This document shows, in pieces, positions 1 through 5,988 of a stretch of DNA of 6,639 nucleotides. How positions within the stretch are numbered: the first letter of the stretch is position 1; every line of letters starts with the position of its first letter. Position numbers and translations under genes: made by a program. The notes beneath the pieces were generated by a model. The model ran no database searches. It saw nothing but the letters and a program-made list of their open reading frames with translations, and had not been told where the DNA came from. The stretch is from UBA1067 sp963661055 (GTDB taxonomy: Bacteria; Verrucomicrobiota; Kiritimatiellia; RFP12; UBA1067). The stretch is taken from the NCBI GenBank assembly GCA_963661055.1, contig CAVLAC010000107.1, forward strand, positions 1 to 6,639, given 5' to 3'.

Positions 1-1
1 G

Positions 2-49
2 GCACTTCGTGAACGCCTCCTCGCCGAAAACGAGCGTATGTGGGGGTAG
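2..49 (+). CDS. C-terminal end of an upstream gene (partial)
   Basis: From base 2 an open frame reads ALRERLLAENERMWG and stops at TAG (47-49). The charged, leucine-rich, helix-like composition and the codon choice (GCA CTT for Ala-Leu, CTC, GCC, CGT) match the complete genes downstream, so I read it as the tail of a real protein cut by the window edge. Fifteen residues are too few for a family assignment. The first base plus two missing upstream bases could complete another GCG GCA CTT (Ala-Ala-Leu) string, which recurs through the window. No convincing terminator follows the stop. Confidence 0.5.
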   Translation, partial: ALRERLLAENERMWG

Positions 50-131
50 CGGCAGGCGGCTCGAGCGGGACGCGCGATCCTACCATTTGCTTCGCCTACT
101 TCTTGCTTGCAATAATAGTCTTTTTTGCTAA

Positions 132-166
132 AGAGAGCTCTCTGCGACCTCTGCGTTCTCTGCGTG
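132..166. repeat. 12-bp palindrome joined to three tandem 9-bp CTCTGCGNN units
   Basis: AGAGAGCTCTCT (132-143) is a perfect palindrome. Overlapping it, three 9-bp units share CTCTGCG followed by two variable bases: CTCTGCGAC (140-148), CTCTGCGTT (149-157) and CTCTGCGTG (158-166). The block lies in the 172-bp gap between the upstream gene and proS. Short tandem arrays of this style (CTCTGCG or CTTTGCG units) occur as dispersed intergenic elements in several bacterial groups; that is my recollection, not a search result. A function, such as a protein-binding site or a small mobile repeat, cannot be told from one copy. Confidence 0.6.
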
Positions 167-173
167 TGACAAA

Positions 174-195
174 GCGCCCCCTACCTTTTGGGCGC
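174..195. repeat. GC-rich inverted repeat in front of the proS promoter
   Basis: GCGCCC (174-179) and GGGCGC (190-195) are perfect inverted arms separated by a 10-base, pyrimidine-rich loop. The element covers the place where a -35 box would sit relative to the TATAAT at 205-210. It could be an operator or simply chance GC-rich symmetry. It is not followed by a T-run on the plus strand, so it is not a convincing terminator for the upstream gene. Confidence 0.4.
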
Positions 196-201
196 GGAAT
201 A

Positions 202-210
202 TGGTATAAT
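202..210 (+). promoter_or_regulatory. Extended -10 promoter of proS
   Basis: A perfect TATAAT lies at 205-210, preceded by TGG at 202-204, which gives the TGn extended -10 form. No good -35 hexamer is seen 16-18 bases upstream; that position falls in the loop of the GCGCCC/GGGCGC inverted repeat. The transcription start would be expected at about 217-218, only 4-5 bases before the proS ATG, leaving almost no leader. Confidence 0.65.
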
Positions 211-221
211 ATAGGGCACTT

Positions 222-1931
222 ATGAAGTGGACAAAGACTTTGATACAGACGCTGCGGGACAATCCGCAGGATGCTGAAATTGATTCGCACAAGCTCCTCG
301 TGCGTGCTGGGCTTGTGCGTAAGCTCGCAGGTGGACTCTATTCCTACCTGCCACTCGGGCAACGCGTGTTCGCCAAAGTGACGCGGATTATCCGTGAGGA
401 AATGGACCGCGCGGGGGCTCTTGAGATGACGATGCCCATTCTACAGCCTGCCGAACTTTGGAAGCAATCGGGTCGCTGGGAGGCGATGGGGCCAGGAATG
501 TTCCGTCTCGAAGATCGCGCTAAGCACGGCTACGCGATGAGTCCGACGGCGGAAGAAGCGGCGACGGATGTTGTGAAGGGGCTTGTGAACTCCTATCGGC
601 AACTGCCGCTCATCATCTACCAGTTTCAGTGGAAGTTCCGTGACGAGATACGTCCGCGCTTTGGGCTGATGCGTTCGAAGGAGTTTATGATGAAAGACGC
701 ATACTCCTTCGATGTCTCGATGGACGCGGCAGATGAGAGCTACAAGAAGATGTTTGATGCCTACACGCGCATTTTTGCGCGGTGCGGACTCAAAGCGTAC
801 CCCGTGCAAGCCGACACAGGCGACATTGGCGGCAAATCGTCCCATGAGTTTCATGTGCTGGCTGACTCGGGCGAGGATGGCATTGCGTTTTGTGATGGAT
901 GTGGCTACGCGGCGAATTTGGAGAAGGCGGAACGCGCGGTAGCGCCGCGTGAAGACGCGCCGTGTCCTGCCTACTCTGAAGCCCCGACGCCTGCGAAGAC
1001 GATTGATGAGATGGTGGAGTTCTTTAAGCTCCCTGCCACCAAGATGGTGAAAACGCTCGTCTATCTTGCGGACGGTAAACCTGTCCTTTTCTGTGTGGCG
1101 GGCGACCGCGACTTGAATGAGGTCAAGGCGAAGCGGCTACTTGGCGCGAAGACCTTCGCGCTTGCCGACTTTGATACGGTTCAGCGTGTGACGGGAGCTC
1201 CGATTGGCTATGCGGGCCCCGTTAAGCCGCGTGAGGATGTGCCGATTTATGCGGATAAGGGTCTTGAGGGTGCACGCGGCGTGATTATCGGTGGCAACCT
1301 CGATGGTGAGATTGACTTGAAGGATGTCGACCTCGCGCGTGATTGCAAGATTGCTGCTTACGCCGACCTCGTCATTGCTAAGGATGGCGATATTTGCGCG
1401 AAGTGCGGTAAGCCTCTCGCGATTCGTCGCGGCATTGAAGTTGGGCATGTCTTTAAGCTTGGCACTAAGTATACTGAAGCCTTCAACGCCGTCTACAAGA
1501 CAGCGGACCTCAGCGAGAAGGTTATGGTCATGGGGTGCTACGGAATTGGTGTTTCGCGGACAGTCCAAGCCATTATTGAGCAGAGCCACGATAAGGATGG
1601 CATTGTTTGGCCCGCGAATGTCGCGCCGTACCAAGTTTGCATTGAGCTCCTTGACCCCGACCAAGAGAATGTCGCGAAGATTGCCTTTGACCTTGAGGCG
1701 GAACTCGAGGCGAAGGGAATCGATGTCATTGTCGATGACCGCGCGGAAAGGCCTGGCGTTAAGTTCAAAGACGCGGATCTCATTGGCTTCCCTGTGCGTG
1801 TCGTTGTGGGCGCGAAGGGACTCGAGAAGGGCGGCGTAGAGATTAAGCGCCGCGATGAGGATAAGTCCGCCATGCGGGTCGTCGCGCCTGCCGAGGCAAC
1901 CGCCGCGATCGCGGCACTTCTTGCACGCTAA
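222..1931 (+). CDS. proS: Prolyl-tRNA synthetase, bacterial type with INS editing domain
   Basis: This cytoplasmic class II synthetase charges tRNA-Pro with proline. Its 569 residues are close to the E. coli enzyme (572). The N-terminal region (DSHKLLVRAGLVRKLAGGLY, 21-40) leads into motif 1 around 40-80. The TxE loop is PTAEE (108-112), with Ala where E. coli has His. Motif 2 is KFRDEIRPRFG (138-148), GDIGGKSSHEF is at 200-210, and motif 3 is GCYGIGVSR (438-446). The anticodon-binding domain follows (about 465-569, including DDRAERPGVKF). Between motifs 2 and 3 sits the YbaK-like insertion (about 224-407) that hydrolyses Ala-tRNA-Pro. It keeps the lysine of VKT (K277), but the position I align with E. 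coli His369 is Ile364. Paired CxxC motifs (C224/C227, C392/C395) flank the insertion, as in other bacterial ProRS proteins with a putative zinc site. The ATG at 222 gives the expected N-terminus. AGGG at 213-216 could be a Shine-Dalgarno, but the -10 box at 205-210 would start RNA downstream of it. The next gene begins 6 nt after the stop. Confidence 0.98.
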   Translation: MKWTKTLIQTLRDNPQDAEIDSHKLLVRAGLVRKLAGGLYSYLPLGQRVFAKVTRIIREEMDRAGALEMTMPILQPAELWKQSGRWEAMGPGMFRLEDRAKHGYAMSPTAEEAATDVVKGLVNSYRQLPLIIYQFQWKFRDEIRPRFGLMRSKEFMMKDAYSFDVSMDAADESYKKMFDAYTRIFARCGLKAYPVQADTGDIGGKSSHEFHVLADSGEDGIAFCDGCGYAANLEKAERAVAPREDAPCPAYSEAPTPAKTIDEMVEFFKLPATKMVKTLVYLADGKPVLFCVAGDRDLNEVKAKRLLGAKTFALADFDTVQRVTGAPIGYAGPVKPREDVPIYADKGLEGARGVIIGGNLDGEIDLKDVDLARDCKIAAYADLVIAKDGDICAKCGKPLAIRRGIEVGHVFKLGTKYTEAFNAVYKTADLSEKVMVMGCYGIGVSRTVQAIIEQSHDKDGIVWPANVAPYQVCIELLDPDQENVAKIAFDLEAELEAKGIDVIVDDRAERPGVKFKDADLIGFPVRVVVGAKGLEKGGVEIKRRDEDKSAMRVVAPAEATAAIAALLAR

Positions 1932-1937
1932 GAGGCA

Positions 1938-2873
1938 ATGAGAATTGTCCATGTGCTCGCGGGTCAGCAGCCGTGGAATGGCATAGCCGTTCTCGCGAAG
2001 GGCTTCGCACAAGCTGAAGCGGCACTTGGACACACCGTATGTCTCACGCGCTTTTCGCCGCGCCTCATCCGCGCGGCAGATCTTGTGCAGGTACACGGTT
2101 CGTGGCTTTGGCCTGTTTGGGCGGGGGTGTTTCTCGCGGCACTTTTCAAAAAGAAACTCGTGATTACGCCCTCGGGTTCGTTTGACCCTGTGCGCCTCAA
2201 TTATCACGCGTGGAAGAAACGCCTTGCCGCGCCCATTGACCGCTGGTGCTTACGCCGCGCGGCACTTGTGCAGGCGACAAGCCCCCAAGAAGCGGACTGG
2301 ATTCGCGCTTTTGAGCCACAAGTAAAAAAGGTCGTGGTGATTCCGCCTGGACAAGATGTCGTCGCCTGTGCCCCCAAGGGGGAGACGGACAAGAAGAGGC
2401 TCCTTTATTTGGGACGGCGGCATCCGTTGAAAGGGCTCGACCTCCTCGAAGAAGCGGTGAAGGGCTTGCCGATTGAGCTTGATATCCGGAGTTCCGTTTT
2501 TGGGGCGGAGAAAGAAGCGCATTTTGCCGCGTGTGACGCGCTCTGTTTGCCGTCCCTTAGCGAGAACTTTGGGCTAGTCGTCGCCGAGGCTTTGGCGCGG
2601 GGCAAGCCCGTCATTGTGACGGACGCTACGCCGTGGGAGGGCGTAGAGGCGCATAGGTGCGGATGGTATGTGCGAGGATTTACGGGGCGCAAGGCGGCGG
2701 GCAAGGGACTGCCCGCCCTACCAGCACTTAAAAAAATATTAGAGGCGTTTGCCGCGACACCTGCTGCGGAATGTGCCGCGATGGGTGCGCGGGGGCGGGA
2801 ATGGATTGCGCGCGACTTCTCGTGGGAGAAATCTGCCGCGACTTTGCTCAAAGCCGTCGCCGATTTAGGTTGA
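1938..2873 (+). CDS. GT4-like GT-B glycosyltransferase, compact form
   Basis: This is probably a cytoplasmic or membrane-associated sugar transferase for lipopolysaccharide, capsule or exopolysaccharide; the sugar and acceptor are unknown. The N-terminal acceptor domain (about 1-140) opens with MRIVHVLAG, contains HGSWLWP (53-59) and the usual linker ending in VIPPGQD (134-140). The donor domain starts at LLYLGRRHPLKGLDLL (155-170), with the basic residues (R160/R161, K165) that contact the sugar-nucleotide phosphates in GT-B enzymes. It carries the E-x7-E motif (E209, E217) in LPSLSENFGLVVAEALARG. At 311 residues it is short for the family (usually about 350-400). The stretch between the KGLDLL helix and ACDALCLPS is about 30 residues shorter than in typical relatives, without a visible frameshift. 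AGAGG at 1931-1935 is only 2 nt from the ATG, so coupling to proS translation is likely. The stop codon lies inside the -35 box of the next promoter. Confidence 0.9.
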   Translation: MRIVHVLAGQQPWNGIAVLAKGFAQAEAALGHTVCLTRFSPRLIRAADLVQVHGSWLWPVWAGVFLAALFKKKLVITPSGSFDPVRLNYHAWKKRLAAPIDRWCLRRAALVQATSPQEADWIRAFEPQVKKVVVIPPGQDVVACAPKGETDKKRLLYLGRRHPLKGLDLLEEAVKGLPIELDIRSSVFGAEKEAHFAACDALCLPSLSENFGLVVAEALARGKPVIVTDATPWEGVEAHRCGWYVRGFTGRKAAGKGLPALPALKKILEAFAATPAAECAAMGARGREWIARDFSWEKSAATLLKAVADLG

Positions 2874-2899
2874 CTTTCTAGGTGCTAATAAAGTATAAT
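2870..2899 (+). promoter_or_regulatory. Sigma70-type promoter of the fucosidase operon
   Basis: TTGACT at 2870-2875 and TATAAT at 2894-2899 are separated by 18 bases, close to the consensus housekeeping promoter. The -35 box contains the TGA stop codon (2871-2873) of the preceding glycosyltransferase. Six or seven bases past the -10 box lies the A of ATG at 2906, so the expected transcript is leaderless or nearly so. This separates the fucosidase block from the proS unit despite the small gap. Confidence 0.8.
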
Positions 2900-2905
2900 A
2901 AGAGA

Positions 2906-4324
2906 ATGAAAATAGCAAAGAACTCATTTGGGCTTGCCGTGGCAAGCGTCGCCCTGACCTTAAATGCGTCCGCATTTGACGCGGTCAAAGATCGTCCAAC
3001 GCCTCCGAAGAGCATCTTCCATGAGACGCTCGAACAGCGAGATGCGCGCCGCGCGTGGTGGACGCATGACCGCTTTGGTATGTTCATTCACTTTGGGCTC
3101 TATTCCGTACCTGCGCGGCACGAGTGGGTGCAGTCCTTTGAGAAGATTCCGTATACGGAGTATCGCTCGCGCTATATGCCGCGCTTCAATCCCGACCTCT
3201 TCGATGCGAAGGCGTGGGCTCGCGCGGCGAAGGCGGCGGGTATGAAGTATATGGTTCTTACCGCTAAGCACCACGAGGGCTTCTGCCTTTGGGATACGAA
3301 GACGACGGACTACAAGATTACGAATACTCCGTTCGGACGCGACTTGGTGCGGGAATATGTGGACGCGGCGCGTGCGGAAGGGCTCCGTGTCGGCTTTTAC
3401 TTCTCGATTAAGGATTGGTCTCACCCCGATTACCTCATCGACGCGACGCACCCCGAGCGTCCCGAGACCTTCACGGACGAGACCTATGAGAAGGTGAATG
3501 AGGGACGCGACTGGAATCGCTACCGTGACCTTATGTATGCGCAGGTCAAGGAACTCCTGACGCAATATGGCAAGATTGATATCATTTGGTACGATTACAC
3601 GCTCAAAGAGAAGTACGGCAAGAACTGGAAGCACTGGGAGTCGGTGGAGCTCCTGAAGTTGACGCGCAAGCTCCAACCGCAGATTCTTGTGGATAGCCGC
3701 CTCGATTTGATGGATACGGAAGATGGCTGGGACTTCGTGACGCCTGAGCAGTGCCGCGTGACGCAGTGGCCGACCGTGGACGGCAAGAAGGCTCCGTGGG
3801 AAACCTGTCAGACCTTCTCGGGTTCGTGGGGCTACTACCGCGATGAAGAGACTTGGAAGAGTCCGCATCAGCTCATTGAGCTTCTCATTAACTCGGTTGC
3901 TTTTGGTGGCAACTTGATTCTCAATGTGGGACCCACCGCACGCGGCGACTTTGATTGGCGCGCGAAAGAGCGTCTCGCGGCGATTGGCGACTGGATGCAT
4001 ATGAATAGCCGCGCGATTTATGGGTGCACGGCGGCTCCTGAGGAATTCAAGACACCTGTCGACTCGCTCCTTACCTACAACCCCGAGCTTAACCGCCTCT
4101 ATATCCACCTCGTGAATTATCCGATGGGGGCATTGCCGATTTCGTTCGCGGATAAGATTGAGTATGCCCAATTCCTGCACGATGGCTCTGAGCTCAAGAT
4201 GCGCGTAGGCGGACAATTTGAGCATTCGCAGGGTGGCAATATGGGGCGTGTGGATAACATCATTCTGCCCATTAAGAAGCCGAATGTTGAGATTCCAGTC
4301 ATTGAAATCTTCCTTAAGAAGTAA
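2906..4324 (+). CDS. Secreted alpha-L-fucosidase, GH29
   Basis: This retaining glycosidase releases alpha-L-fucose from glycans. From the ATG at 2906 it has 472 residues. The first 23 form a classic signal peptide: a lysine-containing start (MKIAKNS), a hydrophobic core and ASA as the likely cleavage site before Phe24. There is no lipobox, so a soluble periplasmic or secreted enzyme is expected. The catalytic TIM barrel spans about 40-375. It shows RFGMFIHFGLYSVP (56-69), the substrate-binding AKHHEGF (120-126), the YFSIKDW strand (165-171) and IDIIWYDY (224-231), whose D230 fits the GH29 nucleophile. WETCQTFSGSWGY (298-310) and NLILNVGP (336-343) complete the GH29 signature. The acid/base glutamate is poorly conserved in this family; I cannot assign it, though E281 and E299 are candidates. 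Residues from about 380 look like a C-terminal beta domain. A GTG at 2882 would add eight residues, but it lies upstream of the -10 box and would spoil the signal peptide. There is no room for a Shine-Dalgarno behind the predicted transcript start. Confidence 0.95.
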   Translation: MKIAKNSFGLAVASVALTLNASAFDAVKDRPTPPKSIFHETLEQRDARRAWWTHDRFGMFIHFGLYSVPARHEWVQSFEKIPYTEYRSRYMPRFNPDLFDAKAWARAAKAAGMKYMVLTAKHHEGFCLWDTKTTDYKITNTPFGRDLVREYVDAARAEGLRVGFYFSIKDWSHPDYLIDATHPERPETFTDETYEKVNEGRDWNRYRDLMYAQVKELLTQYGKIDIIWYDYTLKEKYGKNWKHWESVELLKLTRKLQPQILVDSRLDLMDTEDGWDFVTPEQCRVTQWPTVDGKKAPWETCQTFSGSWGYYRDEETWKSPHQLIELLINSVAFGGNLILNVGPTARGDFDWRAKERLAAIGDWMHMNSRAIYGCTAAPEEFKTPVDSLLTYNPELNRLYIHLVNYPMGALPISFADKIEYAQFLHDGSELKMRVGGQFEHSQGGNMGRVDNIILPIKKPNVEIPVIEIFLKK

Positions 4325-4336
4325 GAGGTTTGGGCT

Positions 4337-5395
4337 GTGAAGGTTCTGTGGTGGGGACGCTTTGACGAGAATTATTCGCGAAATCGCGTATACATTGCTC
4401 TTTTTAAGGAGTTAGGCTGGGAAGTCGAACTCTTTAAGGTGAAAGTATGGCCGCGAATTGGCGATGTGGAAGCTGTTTTGCGCGGCTTGCGTTCCCGCCC
4501 TGACCTCGTTTGGGTGCCCGTGGCGCGGCAGAGGGATATTGCGGCCGCGTGTCGCTGGGCACATCATCGCGGCATTCGGGTACTGTTCGACCCAATGATT
4601 TCCGCCTGGGATAAGAAAGTTTTGGAGCAGAAGAAGTGGCGGGCGGAAGAAGGGCGTGCCCGCAAGCTTCTCGCCCAAGAGCGCAAACTTATGGCGATGC
4701 CCGAGATGGTGACCTGGGATACGAGCTGCCATGTCGACTTCTGTGCGGAGACGCTACAAGTGCCGCGCGAGAAGTTGCGCGTTCTTTTCACGGGTACAGA
4801 TGAGCAGGTCTTTAAGCCGCAACCCGAGATTTTGCCGCCACAAGATGGGCTCTTCCATGTGCTTTATCACGGGGCGTATTTGCCTTTGCATGGGACGGAA
4901 TACATAGTCGAGGCGGCGCGGCGGACGCAAGATTTGCCGATTCAGTGGGACTTCCTTGGTTGGGGCGCGTACAAGGCGGCGACGGAAGCCAAGGCGGTCG
5001 GGCTTAGGAATGTAAGATTCCTCGAGAAAGTTCCGTATGTGGAAGTTCCGCGCGTCATTTGTGAGCACGATGTGGTTCTGGGGGTATTTGGCACGACACC
5101 TAAGGCGGCGCGGGTGATTGGTAATAAGGTCTACGAGTGTATGGCGTGCGGACGCCCCACAATCAATGAATTTTGCACAGGCTATCCGCCGCGCGCGGTG
5201 GAATGTGCCGCGATTAAGTTCATCCCGCCTGGCGACCCCGCGGCACTCGTCGCGGCTGTGGAAGCCTACCGCAAGGACTGGGGCGAGAAGAGGGATAGCT
5301 ACTTTGCCGCCGCGCGGCAGTTCTTTGAGCGGGAACTTTCGATGAAGGTTGTCAAACAACAACTCGAGGGCATCCTTAGAGATGTCCTCGCCTAG
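4337..5395 (+). CDS. GT4-like GT-B glycosyltransferase
   Basis: This 352-residue protein has a GT-B fold and is a likely sugar transferase in surface or exported glycan synthesis, with unknown donor and acceptor. The N-terminal domain (about 1-165) begins with MKVLWWGRF and runs through LVWVPVARQRDIAAAC (57-72) to the linker VLFTGTDEQVF (149-159), which resembles the VIPNGVD linker of GT4 proteins. The donor domain begins at FHVLYHGAYLPLHGTEYIVEAA (about 173-194), continues with FLGWG (206-210) and VRFLEKVPYVEVP (226-238), and carries NKVYECMACGRPTI (263-276), whose E267 fits the second glutamate of the GT4 motif. No membrane segment is seen. The start is GTG, supported by AAGAGG at 4323-4328 with 8 nt spacing and by the fit of the first residues to a GT-B beta strand. 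It begins 12 nt after the fucosidase stop and precedes the sigma factor by 11 nt, so it is probably co-transcribed with both. Confidence 0.88.
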   Translation: MKVLWWGRFDENYSRNRVYIALFKELGWEVELFKVKVWPRIGDVEAVLRGLRSRPDLVWVPVARQRDIAAACRWAHHRGIRVLFDPMISAWDKKVLEQKKWRAEEGRARKLLAQERKLMAMPEMVTWDTSCHVDFCAETLQVPREKLRVLFTGTDEQVFKPQPEILPPQDGLFHVLYHGAYLPLHGTEYIVEAARRTQDLPIQWDFLGWGAYKAATEAKAVGLRNVRFLEKVPYVEVPRVICEHDVVLGVFGTTPKAARVIGNKVYECMACGRPTINEFCTGYPPRAVECAAIKFIPPGDPAALVAAVEAYRKDWGEKRDSYFAAARQFFERELSMKVVKQQLEGILRDVLA

Positions 5396-5406
5396 CGCGG
5401 CGAATT

Positions 5407-5988
5407 ATGGCGGACGATTTTGAGGATGAGTTGCCGCTAATGGAGGACGACTTACCGTCCGCCGAGACGGCTCTCCCTCTTTCTGAACCGCCGCCTGTCG
5501 AGGATGTCACGCCTGAGGACATTGCCCTCATGGAAAAAGCGCGGCAGTATGAAAAAAAACTAATGAACTTTTTCTGGCGTCTTGGCGTTTCATATCATTG
5601 GAGTCAGGATTATGTCCAAGAAACTTACATTAGACTGTGGAAATATCGCCGTACCTATCAGGAAACGGCGAAATTATCGACATTTCTGTTTCTTATGGCG
5701 CGGCAAGTGCGTATTGACGCGCTTAGGAAGGCTATCCGCCGCGAAAAGCGTGAGCAGAAATACGAGGCGGAACGCCCCCCGCTCCACATTTCCGCGCCCT
5801 GCACAAAGGATGATGTCCGTTGGGCAGTGGGGCAGCTCTCGGAGCCGCTCCGCGAGGTTGTGGAGCTTGGTGTCTTTCAGGATTTACCGTACGCGGAAAT
5901 CTCCAAAATCTTGTCCATCCCCGAGGGCACGGTCAAGTCACGAATGTTCAACGCCCTGCGAAAACTAAGGAAGATAATGCATGAATAA
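5407..5988 (+). CDS. RNA polymerase sigma factor, ECF type (sigma70 family)
   Basis: This 193-residue protein would direct core RNA polymerase to specific promoters. Region 2 spans about 50-110 and contains WSQDYVQETYIRLWKYR (65-81), the -10-recognition and core-binding helices, ending in the basic VRIDALRKAIRREKREQ (101-117). Region 4 spans about 135-190 with LSEPLREVVELGVFQDLPYA and the helix-turn-helix ISKILSIPEGTVKSRMFNAL (165-184), typical of ECF factors. Residues 1-45 are an unusual acidic, proline-rich extension, likely disordered. No Shine-Dalgarno precedes ATG 5407. An internal ATG at 5530 (M42), with GAGGA about 9 nt upstream, would give a standard 152-residue ECF factor. I keep the longer form because codon use upstream looks coding. 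No promoter is visible in the 11-nt gap, so expression probably comes from the fucosidase promoter. Its stop overlaps the start of the membrane-protein gene, the usual arrangement for sigma and anti-sigma partners. Confidence 0.92.
   Translation: MADDFEDELPLMEDDLPSAETALPLSEPPPVEDVTPEDIALMEKARQYEKKLMNFFWRLGVSYHWSQDYVQETYIRLWKYRRTYQETAKLSTFLFLMARQVRIDALRKAIRREKREQKYEAERPPLHISAPCTKDDVRWAVGQLSEPLREVVELGVFQDLPYAEISKILSIPEGTVKSRMFNALRKLRKIMHE

Noticed and set aside
115..130. T-run at 121-126 as a terminator of the upstream gene
   Set aside because: No stable GC-rich stem directly precedes the T residues.
40..225. GTG-started small frame reading MGVAAGG onward
   Set aside because: It overlaps the upstream gene's stop and runs through the repeats and proS promoter. 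Its composition is not protein-like and it has no Shine-Dalgarno.
1401..1409. Exact Haemophilus uptake word AAGTGCGGT
   Set aside because: It is a single copy that encodes the CAKCGK zinc-like motif of ProRS; one copy in 6.6 kb is compatible with chance.
1137..2207. 356-codon open frame on the minus strand across the proS/glycosyltransferase junction
   Set aside because: It spans two well-supported plus-strand genes and has no family motif or start signals.
2882..2905. GTG at 2882 as the fucosidase start
   Set aside because: It lies upstream of the TATAAT box, would lengthen and disturb the signal peptide, and has no Shine-Dalgarno.
2960..4225. 421-codon open frame on the minus strand opposite the fucosidase
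   Set aside because: Its product is Arg/Leu/Ile-rich without recognisable motifs, it has no promoter or Shine-Dalgarno, and it lies wholly antisense to a clear GH29 gene. It is a by-product of codon bias.
5582..5968. Alternative plus-strand frame within the sigma gene
   Set aside because: Its product has no motif and lies entirely inside the sigma frame, which has recognisable regions 2 and 4.
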